A stretch of DNA of 64,000 nucleotides from Sulfitobacter mediterraneus (GCF_003054325.1 NZ_QBKU01000006.1:1-64000), one strand, 5' to 3'; counted from the stretch's first letter, positions 27,218-35,847 are shown. Notes: a model not told the origin generated them from the letters alone. Numbers and translations: made by a program.

Positions 27218-28228
27218 TCAGGTGCCGGCGGAAAAAACAAAGGCGGTCCGCTGCCGATAAACCGCGCCGGGGCGCAGGATCGGTGAAGGGGCAAGCGGGT
27301 TGTTGACCGCGTTGGGCCAGTTCTGCGGCTCAAGCGCGATACCGGCGTATTCCGGCCACTGCGCCCCGCCCTCAGACACCAGATTGGTCAGCGCCCCGTC
27401 ATAGATCTGCAAACCCGGTTCGGTGCTGTGAATATCCATGCTGATGCCGCTGTCAGGGGCGCTCAGGCGGGCAAGGTGCGCCTGACCTTGGCGGTGGTCG
27501 AAGCAATAGTTGTGATCAATCCGGCCATCCCGCAACGCGGCACTCAAAGGTTTGGCGCGGCGCAGATCAAATGCGTGGCCGGTCAATGGCTCCGGCGCAT
27601 CATGCGGTATCAACCCTTCGTCGGGCCTCTGGTAATGCTGGGCAGGGCTATAAAGCACGTGATCCAGAACCGACCCGGACAGGCCTAGGTTGAAATACCC
27701 GTGATGGGCAAAATTGCAGGGGGTTGGCAGGCTCGATGTTGCGGTGATCTCAAGCTGAAGGGCCGGACCTGCCGTAATCGCATAGGTCAGCTCTACATCC
27801 AGCGCACCGGGAAAGCCCATGTGACCATCGGCCAAATGCAGCGCAAGCGTGACCCGGTCCAGCCGGTGCTCCGCAACCTGCCAATTCAGCCGCGATGTGC
27901 CCTCGCGCCCACCATGAAGCATATGCCTGTCGAGAAAATTCTGATCGGTTTGATAGGTGGTGCCGTCGATGGAAAAGCGCCCTTCGGCAATCCGGTTGGC
28001 ACAGCGCCCGACAGTCGCACCCAGATAGATGGCTTGGTCGAGATACCCCTCAAGATCATTCAAACCCAACACCAGAGATTGCGGGTGGCCCTCCAGATGA
28101 AGGCTTTGCAAGGTCGCGCCATAGCTCAGCACATTGGCGCGCAACCCCTGCCCCACGATCGGGATTTGCCAGACGGTTTGGCCATCCGGCAGCGCCCCAA
28201 AGGAACGCAGGGCAGGTTGTTTTGTCAT
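27218..28228 (-). CDS. Aldose 1-epimerase (mutarotase)
   Basis: Galactose-mutarotase-fold protein of 336 residues that interconverts alpha and beta anomers of aldoses. The catalytic base region is AHHGYFNLG and the catalytic glutamate is in GIALEPQNWPN. The start MTKQPALRS is taken 4 bp after the SDR stop; a longer reading would lie inside that gene. It is the last gene of the minus-strand Rbs-type transporter operon. It probably supplies the anomer used by the sugar dehydrogenase at 25549, and may also serve galactose, since the galactoside island has no mutarotase of its own. Confidence 0.9.
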   Translation of the reverse strand: MTKQPALRSFGALPDGQTVWQIPIVGQGLRANVLSYGATLQSLHLEGHPQSLVLGLNDLEGYLDQAIYLGATVGRCANRIAEGRFSIDGTTYQTDQNFLDRHMLHGGREGTSRLNWQVAEHRLDRVTLALHLADGHMGFPGALDVELTYAITAGPALQLEITATSSLPTPCNFAHHGYFNLGLSGSVLDHVLYSPAQHYQRPDEGLIPHDAPEPLTGHAFDLRRAKPLSAALRDGRIDHNYCFDHRQGQAHLARLSAPDSGISMDIHSTEPGLQIYDGALTNLVSEGGAQWPEYAGIALEPQNWPNAVNNPLAPSPILRPGAVYRQRTAFVFSAGT

Positions 28229-28232
28229 GGGT

Positions 28233-28985
28233 TCAGTAAGTCGCGCGGCCGCCGGACATGTCAAACACGGCAGCAGTTGAATAGGAACATGCCTCGGAGG
28301 ACAGGAACATCACCATTTCGGCAACCTCATCCACTGTGCCCATGCGCCCCATCGGGATCTTGGCAAGCATGTAGGAAATCTGTTCCTCGGTCACATCATC
28401 CAGCATCTCGGTCTTGATCACCGCAGGTGTGATCGCATTTACCCGAATGCCGGTTTGCGCCAGTTCCTTGCCCAGAGATTTGGTCAGGCTGATCACCCCC
28501 GCCTTGGAGGCCGAATAGGCCGAGGCGTTAGGATTGCCCTCTTTGCCCGCAACGGAGGCCACGTTGATGATGCGGCCATAGTCATGCTCTTTCATGAAAG
28601 GCACCACCGCGCGGGCACAATGGAACACTCCGTTCAGGTTGACCTGCATCACGCGAGCCCAATCATCTGGTGGGAAAGCCTCTACCATGGCGTTTGGCCC
28701 TGCAATCCCGGCGGAATTGACAAGGATGTCCAGCCCGCCCATCTGATCGTTTGCCTCATGTGCGGCAGCGGCCACATCGGAAAAGTCGCTGACATCCACA
28801 ACCCGGTGCATGACAGGGCCAAAAGCTGCTAGCTCCTGCGCCTTTTGAGCCAAGGCATCGGCGTTGGCATCCCAAAGGCAGACCTTTGCGCCACGCTCCA
28901 ACATGGCGCGGGCTGCCGCCGCCCCCATGCCGCGTGCGCCGCCAGTGATGATCGCCTTGCGCCCCGAAAAATTCTGCGCGTTCAT
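28233..28985 (-). CDS. SDR dehydrogenase, 2-keto-3-deoxy sugar acid type
   Basis: Classical SDR of 250 residues with GGARGMGA near 15, NSAGIAGP near 87, Ser in NVASVAGK and an intact YSASK. The C-terminus FDMSGGRATY is characteristic of dehydrogenases near deoxy-sugar (L-rhamnose/L-fucose) pathways, where they oxidise 2-keto-3-deoxy acids at C4. The start MNAQNF is chosen because AAGGA lies 9 bp upstream; earlier in-frame starts lack this. With the FAH hydrolase at 22923 it completes the non-phosphorylative branch. Substrate is inference from motif and context. Confidence 0.82.
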   Translation of the reverse strand: MNAQNFSGRKAIITGGARGMGAAAARAMLERGAKVCLWDANADALAQKAQELAAFGPVMHRVVDVSDFSDVAAAAHEANDQMGGLDILVNSAGIAGPNAMVEAFPPDDWARVMQVNLNGVFHCARAVVPFMKEHDYGRIINVASVAGKEGNPNASAYSASKAGVISLTKSLGKELAQTGIRVNAITPAVIKTEMLDDVTEEQISYMLAKIPMGRMGTVDEVAEMVMFLSSEACSYSTAAVFDMSGGRATY

Positions 28986-29023
28986 AATATTATCCTTGTT
29001 ATTCATTGTGGAACGGGTTGCGT

Positions 29024-29779
29024 TCACATCAACATTTTGACGATTTCATCATGGCTTTCGCGGTCCTGCGGGCCATTCAAATTGACCGTGCCGCGCCGCG
29101 TGCCCGAGCGCATGACGATGGCCCGTTCCGCAACTTCCATAACGTGTTCGATATTGTGCATGATCACGATCACCGACAGGTTATGCGACTTCAGCGTGCG
29201 GATCAGATCCAGCACTTTGCCGGTTTCGCGCACCCCAAGGGCGGCTGTCGGTTCATCCATGATCACCACTTTGCGGCCCCACATCACCGATTTGGCGATG
29301 GCGACACATTGGCGCTGACCACCCGAGAACGCGCTGACCTCCTGGTCAATGCGCGGGATGTTGATCGCCATCTGGCTGACGGCTTCGCGGGCCTCGTTGC
29401 GCATGGCGTTGCGGTCCACAAACCCCAGCATCTTGCGCCAGCCACCGCCGACCTTTTCCTTGCCGGCAAACACATTGGCGGCCACATCCAGATTGTCGAA
29501 CAACGCAAGGTCTTGGTAGATCGTTTCAATGCCGTGATCGCGGGCCTCATGTGGTGTGCCAAATGAGACAGCCTGCCCGCCGATCCGGATCTGCCCCGCG
29601 TCGGGCTGGTAATAACCTGACAAGGTTTTGATCAGCGTCGATTTGCCTGCGCCGTTGTCGCCCAGCAGTGCAAGAACTTCGTTTTCATAAAGTTCGAAGT
29701 CCACACCGCGCAGCACTTCAACAGGGCCGAACCGTTTTTCGATACCGGTCATTTCGACCACTTTGTTTGGTGCGGTCAT
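29024..29779 (-). CDS. Rbs/Frc-type sugar ABC ATPase, single domain
   Basis: ATPase of 251 residues, half the length of RbsA, as in FrcA-type importers. Walker A is GDNGAGKST near residue 40, the signature AFSGGQRQCVAIAK near 145, Walker B VVIMDEPTAALG. The typical CUT2 start KRFGPVEVLRGVDFEL is present. The ATG overlaps the permease stop. It powers the importer formed with 29776-30771 and the broken binding-protein gene at 30838-31821. Confidence 0.9.
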   Translation of the reverse strand: MTAPNKVVEMTGIEKRFGPVEVLRGVDFELYENEVLALLGDNGAGKSTLIKTLSGYYQPDAGQIRIGGQAVSFGTPHEARDHGIETIYQDLALFDNLDVAANVFAGKEKVGGGWRKMLGFVDRNAMRNEAREAVSQMAINIPRIDQEVSAFSGGQRQCVAIAKSVMWGRKVVIMDEPTAALGVRETGKVLDLIRTLKSHNLSVIVIMHNIEHVMEVAERAIVMRSGTRRGTVNLNGPQDRESHDEIVKMLM

Positions 29780-30771
29780 GACCGTTTCCCCCGGTTGATA
29801 ATGGCATCCGACAGGACAGCAAGGATCAGAACACAGCCCGATGCGACCCCCTGCCAATAGACGGACACGGCGTTCAGAACGAGGATGTTATTGACCAAAG
29901 CGAGGAACAAAACCCCAAGCGCCGCGCCCAAAACCGTGCCGCGCCCGCCATAGATCGAACAGCCGCCAACAATCACTGCCGTAATCACTCGAAGCTCCAT
30001 TCCCGTTGCCGTATTGGGAAAGGCCGAGCCAAGCCGCGCCACGACAACGACACCGCCCAGTGCGGCGAGAACCGAACAGATAACATAGCCCATCAGCTTG
30101 AGCCGTTTGACATTGATCCCCGCCCGCAGCGCCGCCATTTCAGACCCGCCGAGAAAGGCAAATTTGCGGAACCAGACGTTCTGCCACATCGCCATGTGGA
30201 AAAGCACGATCAACACAACAACAAGCACAACCAGATTTGGCAGACCAAACAGCAAGTCACCATTTGCCAGCGCCTTGAAACTGCCGGGGATCGAAGACAT
30301 CGCGTAACCGCCAGACAGGATGTACACCGCGCTGCGGAAAATCGTCATGGTGCCAAGGGTTGTGATCAATGGGTTGAGCCCGACATAGGCAATCAGATAT
30401 CCGTTCACCACGCCGACAACGACACCGGCACAAAGCCCCGCCGCTATGGCGATAGGAATAGACAGGCCCGCGTTAAAGGCCAGTGCAATCACAACCGCAC
30501 TTAGCGCCACAACAGAGCCGACCGAGAGGTCAATGCCGCCGCTGAGCAGAACAATCGTCAGGCCAATGGCGACGATCATCTCAATTGACATGCCGATCAC
30601 CACGTTCTTGATGTTGGCGGCGGTCAGGAAATAGGGCGACAGCATTGTCGCGGCGATGGCGGTGATCAGGATCATCACGCCAACGATAAGCTCGCGGCTC
30701 AGCAATAGGCGTTTGAAATCAAACCCTCCTGCATCTCCAAGCCGATCAGTGTTTGTCTGGGACAAGGTCAT
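29776..30771 (-). CDS. Rbs/Frc-type sugar ABC permease
   Basis: CUT2-family inner-membrane permease of 331 residues with eight to ten hydrophobic segments. Family marks include GGIDLSVGSVVALSAVV (near residue 85) and AFLGGSEMAALRAGINVKRLK in the ATPase-facing loop, then GGCSIYGGRGTVLGA. It lies 66 bp after the binding-protein gene, with a stable hairpin in the gap. It imports a monosaccharide; identity unknown. Confidence 0.92.
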   Translation of the reverse strand: MTLSQTNTDRLGDAGGFDFKRLLLSRELIVGVMILITAIAATMLSPYFLTAANIKNVVIGMSIEMIVAIGLTIVLLSGGIDLSVGSVVALSAVVIALAFNAGLSIPIAIAAGLCAGVVVGVVNGYLIAYVGLNPLITTLGTMTIFRSAVYILSGGYAMSSIPGSFKALANGDLLFGLPNLVVLVVVLIVLFHMAMWQNVWFRKFAFLGGSEMAALRAGINVKRLKLMGYVICSVLAALGGVVVVARLGSAFPNTATGMELRVITAVIVGGCSIYGGRGTVLGAALGVLFLALVNNILVLNAVSVYWQGVASGCVLILAVLSDAIINRGKRS

Positions 30772-30800
30772 GGGACCACTTCATGAGAAAGGACAGATAT

Positions 30801-30827
30801 GTCCGGCCAGCGGGATGCCAGCCGGAC
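30801..30827 (-). terminator. Intergenic hairpin between binding protein and permease genes
   Basis: Inverted repeat GTCCGGC / GCCGGAC with a 13-nt loop that can itself pair partly, in the 66-bp gap between the Rbs-type binding-protein gene and the permease. There is no U-tract. It corresponds in position to the hairpins at 3152-3177 and 52229-52252 and may adjust expression of the binding protein relative to the permease. Confidence 0.55.
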
Positions 30828-30837
30828 GTGAGGCCGC

Positions 30838-31821
30838 TTAGGAACAGCTGCCGACAAGGAATGAATCGGCGTTTTCTTTCGTGATGAAGAACATGCCGGG
30901 ATCAATTTTTGGCGGCAGAACAGAGACACCCACATCCGCGCCGGGCGTGCCGTCGAGGTTGTTGTTCACATATTCATACGCCAGTTTCAGAGCGAGGAAC
31001 CCTTCGAGGTAGGTGTTCACCGCCGAAGTTGTCTGAATGGCGCCATCCTTGATGCCGCAAACGATGGGATCAAAGACATCTGATGCCACGACCATCACTT
31101 CGCCTTTGCGGCCCAGTTCGGTCAATGCAGTCGCCACGCCCGTACCGGTTGCGTTGATCACAACTAGACCGTCGATGTCCGGATTGCCAAGCAGCATGGT
31201 CTTGGTGCGTTCTGCTGTGATTTGGTCATCACCCTGATTGTCTTCGATCGCGACAACCTCATAGGCGGGTGCGTTGGCAGACAGATAATCTTTCAGGCCT
31301 TGAATACGCACTTGCAGGTTGGTTTGGTTGATGGCTGTCAGAAGGCCGATCTGCCCCTCTTCCTTGCCTTGCCCCTGCAGCAGCTCGACGATCTTTTTAC
31401 CGTACTGAAAACCGACGTTGTAGTGATCTGGCCCCACGAAGGTGATGCGCGGGCTATCTGGTGCGTCGCTATCAAACGTGGCCACAGGCACACCCATTTC
31501 GGTGACGCGCTTGATGGTTTCGGACATGGATGGATCAAATGCACCGGTCAGAAACGCCTAAGGTTGGGTCAGTGCGATCTGCTCCATCTGGTTTTGCGTT
31601 GCGATGTTGTCAAATTCGACCGGACCGGTGAATTCGAACTGCACGCCCAGTTGATCAGCCGCATCCTGCGCACCCTGACGGATCGGCACCCAGAACGGGT
31701 GGCCCGAGATCGGAACAACCATAACGTATTTCTGATCCGACACATCCGCCGCATAGGCACCTGTCACAGCCGCCGCAGAAAGCGCGATTGCCGCGAGGGT
31801 TGATTTGATAATTGACTTCAT
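30838..31821 (-). pseudogene. Rbs-type sugar-binding protein gene interrupted by an in-frame amber codon
   Basis: The reading has a GGGAGG ribosome site and a signal peptide (MKSIIKSTLAAIALSAAAVT, cleavage before ADVSDQ). It runs 87 codons to QIALTQP, meets TAG at 31558-31560, then continues in the same frame (AFLTGAFDPSMSETI) to a normal end at 30838. Without the stop it would be a full-length periplasmic-binding-protein-fold sugar receptor of about 327 codons (FDSDAPDSPRITFVG, GTGVATALTELG). There is no frameshift; one base change (for example from CAG, GAG or AAG) explains it. The first part alone would be a useless exported fragment. Either a recent null mutation, a suppressed amber or a sequencing error. 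Confidence 0.85.
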
Positions 31822-31907
31822 TTGGGTCCTCCCTGAACACCGTATGCCGTCCCGTTTGTCGGAGCGGCAGAAGCGCGACAGATGGATCAAGCCATCTCAT
31901 CGCAAAT

Positions 31908-31926
31908 TGGTACATTGAATGAACCA
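31908..31926. promoter_or_regulatory. Operator candidate upstream of the Rbs-type importer operon
   Basis: TGGTACATTGAATGAACCA is an inverted repeat with 9-bp arms matching at 8 positions around a central G. It lies about 87 bp upstream of the binding-protein start, between it and the GntR gene. A weaker half-site, TGGTTCA, recurs at 32736-32742 upstream of the GntR gene itself, which would fit autoregulation. Confidence 0.5.
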
Positions 31927-31964
31927 TAAGACCAAAATAAGATCTGTCAAGCGCCCCTCGGACT

Positions 31965-32681
31965 TCAGGCTTTTGGCAATTCCAACGCGCTTGTGGCCAA
32001 GTTATTATAGATACGATCCATATGGCGGTGCATCATTCGGCGGGCCAGATCAGGATCGCCTGCGGTGATCGCCGCGAGAATTTCGCGGTGATCCCGAATC
32101 GCATAGTCCCGCATTTCGGCGGTCGAAAAGTGATCTTCGAGGCGTTGATAGTATTTGCCGCGCTGCATATTCCACAGATCGCGCACCATATCGGCCAACA
32201 CCGTATTCTGGCTTGCGCGGGCGATCTCGCGGTGGAATTGCCGGTCTGATGGGTGCCGCAAATCATATCGCCGCTCGCCTTCTTCCAAGGCTTGCGCGGC
32301 TGCTCTGATCCGCTCGATATCCGCCTCAGAGCCCAGTTTTGCAGCCAGATAGGCCGTTTCCCCTTCCACCGCTCGGCGGGCTTGTATGATATCAAGGGGG
32401 CGTCGCCCGCTGTCGTCCAGCGATGGCAGGCGGTTGGCATTGGACAGCGCATCCTGAGCCACGAAGATCCCGCTGGAGGTGCGGATTTCCAGCACACGGC
32501 TGAGTTCCAGCACAACAAGGGCCTGACGCAATGACCCACGGCTGACCTTCAACTGTTCGGCAAGATCACGCTCTGACGGAAGGCGATCTCCGGGGGAAAA
32601 ATCACCGGCAAGGATGAGTTCGATCAGCAATTCCGCGATCTGGTCGTGTAGTTTGTTCTGTTTCAAAGCCTGAACCGGCAT
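31965..32681 (-). CDS. GntR-family regulator, FCD subfamily
   Basis: Regulator of 238 residues. The N-terminal winged helix contains LPSERDLAEQLKVSRGSLRQA, and the FCD domain is in the C-terminal two thirds (DRQFHREIARASQN and HREILAAITAGD carry the metal-site histidines). The start MPVQALKQNK has a perfect AAGGAGGA ribosome site; an earlier ATG does not. It is placed directly upstream of the Rbs-type importer operon on the same strand, with an inverted repeat in the gap, and is likely its local regulator in addition to the LacI protein at 19473. Confidence 0.9.
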   Translation of the reverse strand: MPVQALKQNKLHDQIAELLIELILAGDFSPGDRLPSERDLAEQLKVSRGSLRQALVVLELSRVLEIRTSSGIFVAQDALSNANRLPSLDDSGRRPLDIIQARRAVEGETAYLAAKLGSEADIERIRAAAQALEEGERRYDLRHPSDRQFHREIARASQNTVLADMVRDLWNMQRGKYYQRLEDHFSTAEMRDYAIRDHREILAAITAGDPDLARRMMHRHMDRIYNNLATSALELPKA

Positions 32682-32804
32682 GCGTCCTCCTTCGGGCGGC
32701 TGGATAGCTTCAAGCCGCACCTGTCACGTGGTCTTTGGTTCAGTCTATAAACCGATTGGCGAACACACAAGCTTGGCCATCAACGGGCGTGCAAAGGCGC
32801 GTTC

Positions 32805-33584
32805 TCAGAATTTGGCGACCAGCTGGCGCAACGACGCCACGTTCATGCGTTTATAGGCATTCTTCCGGTGGGTGATGATGGTGGTTTCTGCCAGCCCCAA
32901 AATCTGCGCGGTCTGCGCGGCGGTGCGTCCCTTGATCGCCATTGCGGCAACTTCTCGTTCGCGGTGCGTGAGGCCCGGATAGCTGAGTGCCAAGCGTGCC
33001 TGAATATCCTGCTCCATCCAGACAGAACCTTTCAGCGAAAACGCGACATGCCGCTCCACCGCTGCAAGAAGAAACGCCAACAGCGCCTCGGCTTTTGCGC
33101 GGTTAGGCTGATCAAAAATGCCGGTTTCTTCGGCCGTATAAAGGCTCACCGATAAGCCATAGGTCGACGTCCGGCGCACGAGGGAGATCCGTCCCGCAAT
33201 CCCGGGTAGGTCGTAACAATCGCGCCGATAGGTAAAGGATTTGATATCGGCAGCATCTTGGTGGGTCAGGAAATCCCCTTCGCCTTTGCTGCCGGACAGC
33301 AGTGCCGTGTTTGGGTCTTGATCAATGTGGCGGGTGTAGCCCTGTGCCGCCTGCTCCGCCCGTCGTTTTCCTTTGCAACTGTCGGTCCCGACCAAAAGCG
33401 GCACGTCCCGGTCCCCCTGACAGAAGATCGATACAAAATCAGCTCGGCACACCTCGTGACCTAGCTTGAGCAAGGCAGGCACCAACCCAGCCGATCCGAT
33501 ATTTTCCACCAGTCCCGCACATTGGGCCGCAGTGAGGGCCAAGACATTTTCGTTCGCCGGATTTGATTTTTTCAATGCAAGCAC
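32805..33584 (-). CDS. LuxR-type HTH transcriptional regulator
   Basis: Protein of about 259 residues with a C-terminal LuxR/FixJ helix-turn-helix (LTHREREVAAMAIKGRTAAQ, then TAQILGLAETTIITHRKNAYKRM). The N-terminal ~190 residues are a GAF-like sensory region of no recognised ligand type; no receiver Asp motif is visible, so this is not a response regulator. The start is uncertain: GTG at 33584 is the longest, with only a poor ribosome site. It is divergent from the nitroreductase gene, and a perfect palindrome lies between them. The function it controls is unknown. Confidence 0.75.
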   Translation of the reverse strand: MLALKKSNPANENVLALTAAQCAGLVENIGSAGLVPALLKLGHEVCRADFVSIFCQGDRDVPLLVGTDSCKGKRRAEQAAQGYTRHIDQDPNTALLSGSKGEGDFLTHQDAADIKSFTYRRDCYDLPGIAGRISLVRRTSTYGLSVSLYTAEETGIFDQPNRAKAEALLAFLLAAVERHVAFSLKGSVWMEQDIQARLALSYPGLTHREREVAAMAIKGRTAAQTAQILGLAETTIITHRKNAYKRMNVASLRQLVAKF

Positions 33585-33644
33585 CCACCGTGTATTCGGC
33601 CCGATCTTAGTGGCAAGTCAGACAACAGAGTATTCCCAGGCTCT

Positions 33645-33662
33645 TTCCTCATCAATGAGGAA
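33645..33662. promoter_or_regulatory. Palindrome between LuxR-type and nitroreductase genes
   Basis: TTCCTCATCAATGAGGAA has perfect 8-bp arms around a 2-bp centre. It lies 60 bp upstream of the LuxR-type gene and 86 bp upstream of the nitroreductase gene, in a 164-bp divergent region. A binding site for the LuxR-type protein is the simplest reading; the arms are too close for a terminator. Confidence 0.5.
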
Positions 33663-33748
33663 TGCCACAATCTATCGCGCAGGCTACGACTTGGCCAACT
33701 GCGGTGACATTCTTGCCAGCCGCAACAACTTACCCAAGGAGGCCCCTC

Positions 33749-34441
33749 ATGTTTGCCCGCGAAAATATTGCATTTGATCCAATTGCCCTGCCCGACCGTG
33801 CAGACCTAACTGATGCGGAAATAATGGCGCAGGCGCAGGCCTTCTACAGCGCAATGTGCAAGCGGCATACGGTGCGCGATTTCAGCAATCGCCCCATTGA
33901 CCGCGCCGTGATCGAGAAATGTATTCTCACCGCCGGCACCGCGCCATCGGGCGCCAATCATCAGCCATGGCATTTTGTGGCGATCTCAGATCCGGCATTC
34001 AAAAAGCGCATCCGCGATGCTTCAGAAGAGGAAGAACGCAGGTTCTATGAGGGCGGCGCGGGCGATGAGTGGCTCAAGGCGCTTGAGCCCATTGGGACCA
34101 ATGACAACAAGCCTCACCTTGAGGATGCGCCATGGCTCATTGTGATTTTTGCCCAGCGTTGGGGCCATTTTGACGATGGCACGCGCTACAAGAACTATTA
34201 CGTGCCCGAAAGCGTTGGGATCGCTACGGGTTTTCTGCTTGCGGCGCTGCACCACGCGGGCCTGACATCTTTGACCCACACCCCCAACCCGATGAAGTTT
34301 CTCAATGACATGCTGGGGCGGCCACAGTCGGAAAAGCCCGTGATGATCCTTGCTGTGGGCCATCCGGCGGCCGATGCCACCATCCCGCGCGTCGCCAAGA
34401 TCAAGAAACCGCTGAGCGAGATCCTGACCGTTTCTGAGTGA
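33749..34441 (+). CDS. Nitroreductase-family FMN oxidoreductase
   Basis: Flavin reductase-fold protein of 230 residues. FMN-phosphate-binding residues are in KRHTVRDFSNRP (near residue 45), then TAPSGANHQPWHFVAISD, and the C-terminal VMILAVGHPA closes the site. The start MFARENIAF follows a perfect AGGAGG at 7 bp; an earlier in-frame ATG lies far upstream without one. NAD(P)H-dependent reduction of a nitro compound, quinone or iodo/chloro-tyrosine-like substrate is the family activity. It is followed 54 bp later by a ferredoxin gene, which may supply or receive electrons. Confidence 0.88.
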   Translation: MFARENIAFDPIALPDRADLTDAEIMAQAQAFYSAMCKRHTVRDFSNRPIDRAVIEKCILTAGTAPSGANHQPWHFVAISDPAFKKRIRDASEEEERRFYEGGAGDEWLKALEPIGTNDNKPHLEDAPWLIVIFAQRWGHFDDGTRYKNYYVPESVGIATGFLLAALHHAGLTSLTHTPNPMKFLNDMLGRPQSEKPVMILAVGHPAADATIPRVAKIKKPLSEILTVSE

Positions 34442-34495
34442 CTGTCTGTCCGATAGCATCCGCCCATTTTACCAAACAGATGAGAAGGCTGTGCC

Positions 34496-34825
34496 ATGAC
34501 CTATGTCGTGACCGATAATTGTATCGCCTGCAAATACACCGATTGTGTCGAGGTTTGCCCTGTTGATTGTTTCTATGAAGGGGAGGCAATGCTGGTGATC
34601 CATCCCGACGAATGCATCGATTGCGGCGTTTGCGAGCCTGAATGTCCGGCTGATGCGATCCGCACAGACGCGGAGCCGGACAGCGCCAAATGGGTCGCGC
34701 ACGCGCGGCAATTCGCAGAACTTTGGCCGGTCATTACCGCCCGCAAGCCGCCCCTGGCAAATGCCGCGCAGCGTGATGGCGAGGCAGGGAAATTCGAATT
34801 GTTCTTCGCACAGGCCCAGACCTAG
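34496..34825 (+). CDS. fdxA: 7Fe ferredoxin
   Basis: Ferredoxin of 109 residues carrying one [3Fe-4S] and one [4Fe-4S] cluster. Cysteines in the N-terminal 56 residues follow the Azotobacter FdI pattern: Cys9, 12, 17, 21, 25 and then [14 protein letters not shown]. The C-terminal ~50 residues are the usual FdxA extension ([14 protein letters not shown]). The ATG follows GAAGG. It is an electron carrier; the single-gene unit next to the nitroreductase suggests a redox stress or electron-supply role. Confidence 0.93.
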   Translation: MTYVVTDNCIACKYTDCVEVCPVDCFYEGEAMLVIHPDECIDCGVCEPECPADAIRTDAEPDSAKWVAHARQFAELWPVITARKPPLANAAQRDGEAGKFELFFAQAQT

Positions 34826-35103
34826 GATTTGGGGAAGGATTCTAGGCCGGATGCGCTTGAAACGCCACTTCGCATCTTGGTGAGCCTTTCAGGATAGATC
34901 GGGACGGATCGTGAAAATCGGCCCGAGATCGGCTTGACAATTGCCCCTTCACCCACAAGGAAGGCGGGCATTGGATGACCTATCTGAAACGTCCATCAAA
35001 AGGTCCGTTTCATCCGGTTTGTTCAGTAAAGTTGTCGTATAAAACAAGGTCCATTTCTGCGTTCACGCGATGACTTAATTCAAATAAAATTCGGAGTACT
35101 ATT
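34826..35103. other. Intergenic region without recognised gene
   Basis: A stretch of 278 bp between the ferredoxin and peroxiredoxin genes. It holds a TTGACA at 34934 with no fitting -10 box and an AT-rich TATAAA at 35038 nearer the peroxiredoxin gene, which could be its -10 region. No OxyR-like ATAG-N7-CTAT site, terminator hairpin or small reading frame with a ribosome site was found by eye. Confidence 0.5.
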
Positions 35104-35658
35104 ATGCCTCGTATCGGTATGAAATTGCCTGATGTGACATTCCGCACCCGCGTGCGCGACGACAGCATCGATGGGCCAAATCCCTTCACCTGGAAGGACA
35201 TGACAACACAGGATTATTTCGGTGGCCGCCGTGCCATCCTGTTCTCGCTGCCCGGTGCGTTCACGCCGACATGTTCGACCTATCAGTTGCCCGGTTTTGA
35301 AAATCTGGCGGGTGAATTTGCCGAACAGGGCGTGCAGGACATTTATTGCCTTTCTGTTAACGACGCATTTGTGATGAACAAATGGGCCGCTGATCAAGGT
35401 ATCAAGACCGTCAATGTCATTCCTGATGGTTCTGCGGAATTTACCCGCAAAATCGGCATGTTGGTGCAAAAAGATAATCTTGGCTTTGGCCTGCGCAGCT
35501 GGCGATATGCAGCAGTTGTGGATGACGGTAAGATCGTCGCTTGGTTCGAAGAGCCGGGCATCGAAGACAACTGCGCGGATGATCCATACGGCGAAAGCAG
35601 CCCTGAGAACATTCTCAAGCATCTTAAGGCAAACAACCCCTTCGCGGTTGCCTCCTGA
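35104..35658 (+). CDS. Peroxiredoxin, Prx5/AHP type
   Basis: Thiol peroxidase of 184 residues that reduces hydroperoxides. The peroxidatic cysteine is Cys57 in the PGAFTPTC motif. The next segment YCLSVNDAFVMNKWAAD is typical of the Prx5 group, and no C-terminal AhpC-type resolving cysteine is present; another cysteine is in the DNCADD segment. Cytoplasmic. Its own transcription unit, closed by a strong terminator at 35701-35730. Confidence 0.92.
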   Translation: MPRIGMKLPDVTFRTRVRDDSIDGPNPFTWKDMTTQDYFGGRRAILFSLPGAFTPTCSTYQLPGFENLAGEFAEQGVQDIYCLSVNDAFVMNKWAADQGIKTVNVIPDGSAEFTRKIGMLVQKDNLGFGLRSWRYAAVVDDGKIVAWFEEPGIEDNCADDPYGESSPENILKHLKANNPFAVAS

Positions 35659-35700
35659 TTGGTTGCACTCAGGCTGTTGCTGGCCGTCGATGAATGGTTC

Positions 35701-35730
35701 AGCCCCGCAGATCTGCGGGGCTGTTTTTAT
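35701..35730 (+). terminator. Rho-independent terminator after peroxiredoxin
   Basis: AGCCCCGCAG / CTGCGGGGCT with a 2-nt centre, followed by GTTTTTAT. A 10-bp GC-rich stem plus T-run is a textbook intrinsic terminator, 42 bp after the peroxiredoxin stop. Confidence 0.9.
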
Positions 35731-35847
35731 TTGTGTGTCCGAAGTTTCGGATGTGCCCGAGATCACCCTTTTGGGCATTAAGCGGATGTTAGCGACCTGC
35801 CCTTACACCCCGCCCTGCAACCCGTCATCCGAATGCAGGAGCCAACA

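Noticed and set aside
31558..31560. Pyrrolysine or programmed readthrough at the TAG in the sugar-binding protein
   Set aside because: No pyrrolysine machinery is expected in this group and no readthrough context or downstream structure is seen. A nonsense mutation or read error is simpler.
34934..34939. TTGACA as a promoter of the peroxiredoxin gene
   Set aside because: No -10 box at 16-18 bp and it lies 165 bp upstream of the gene with no supporting element.
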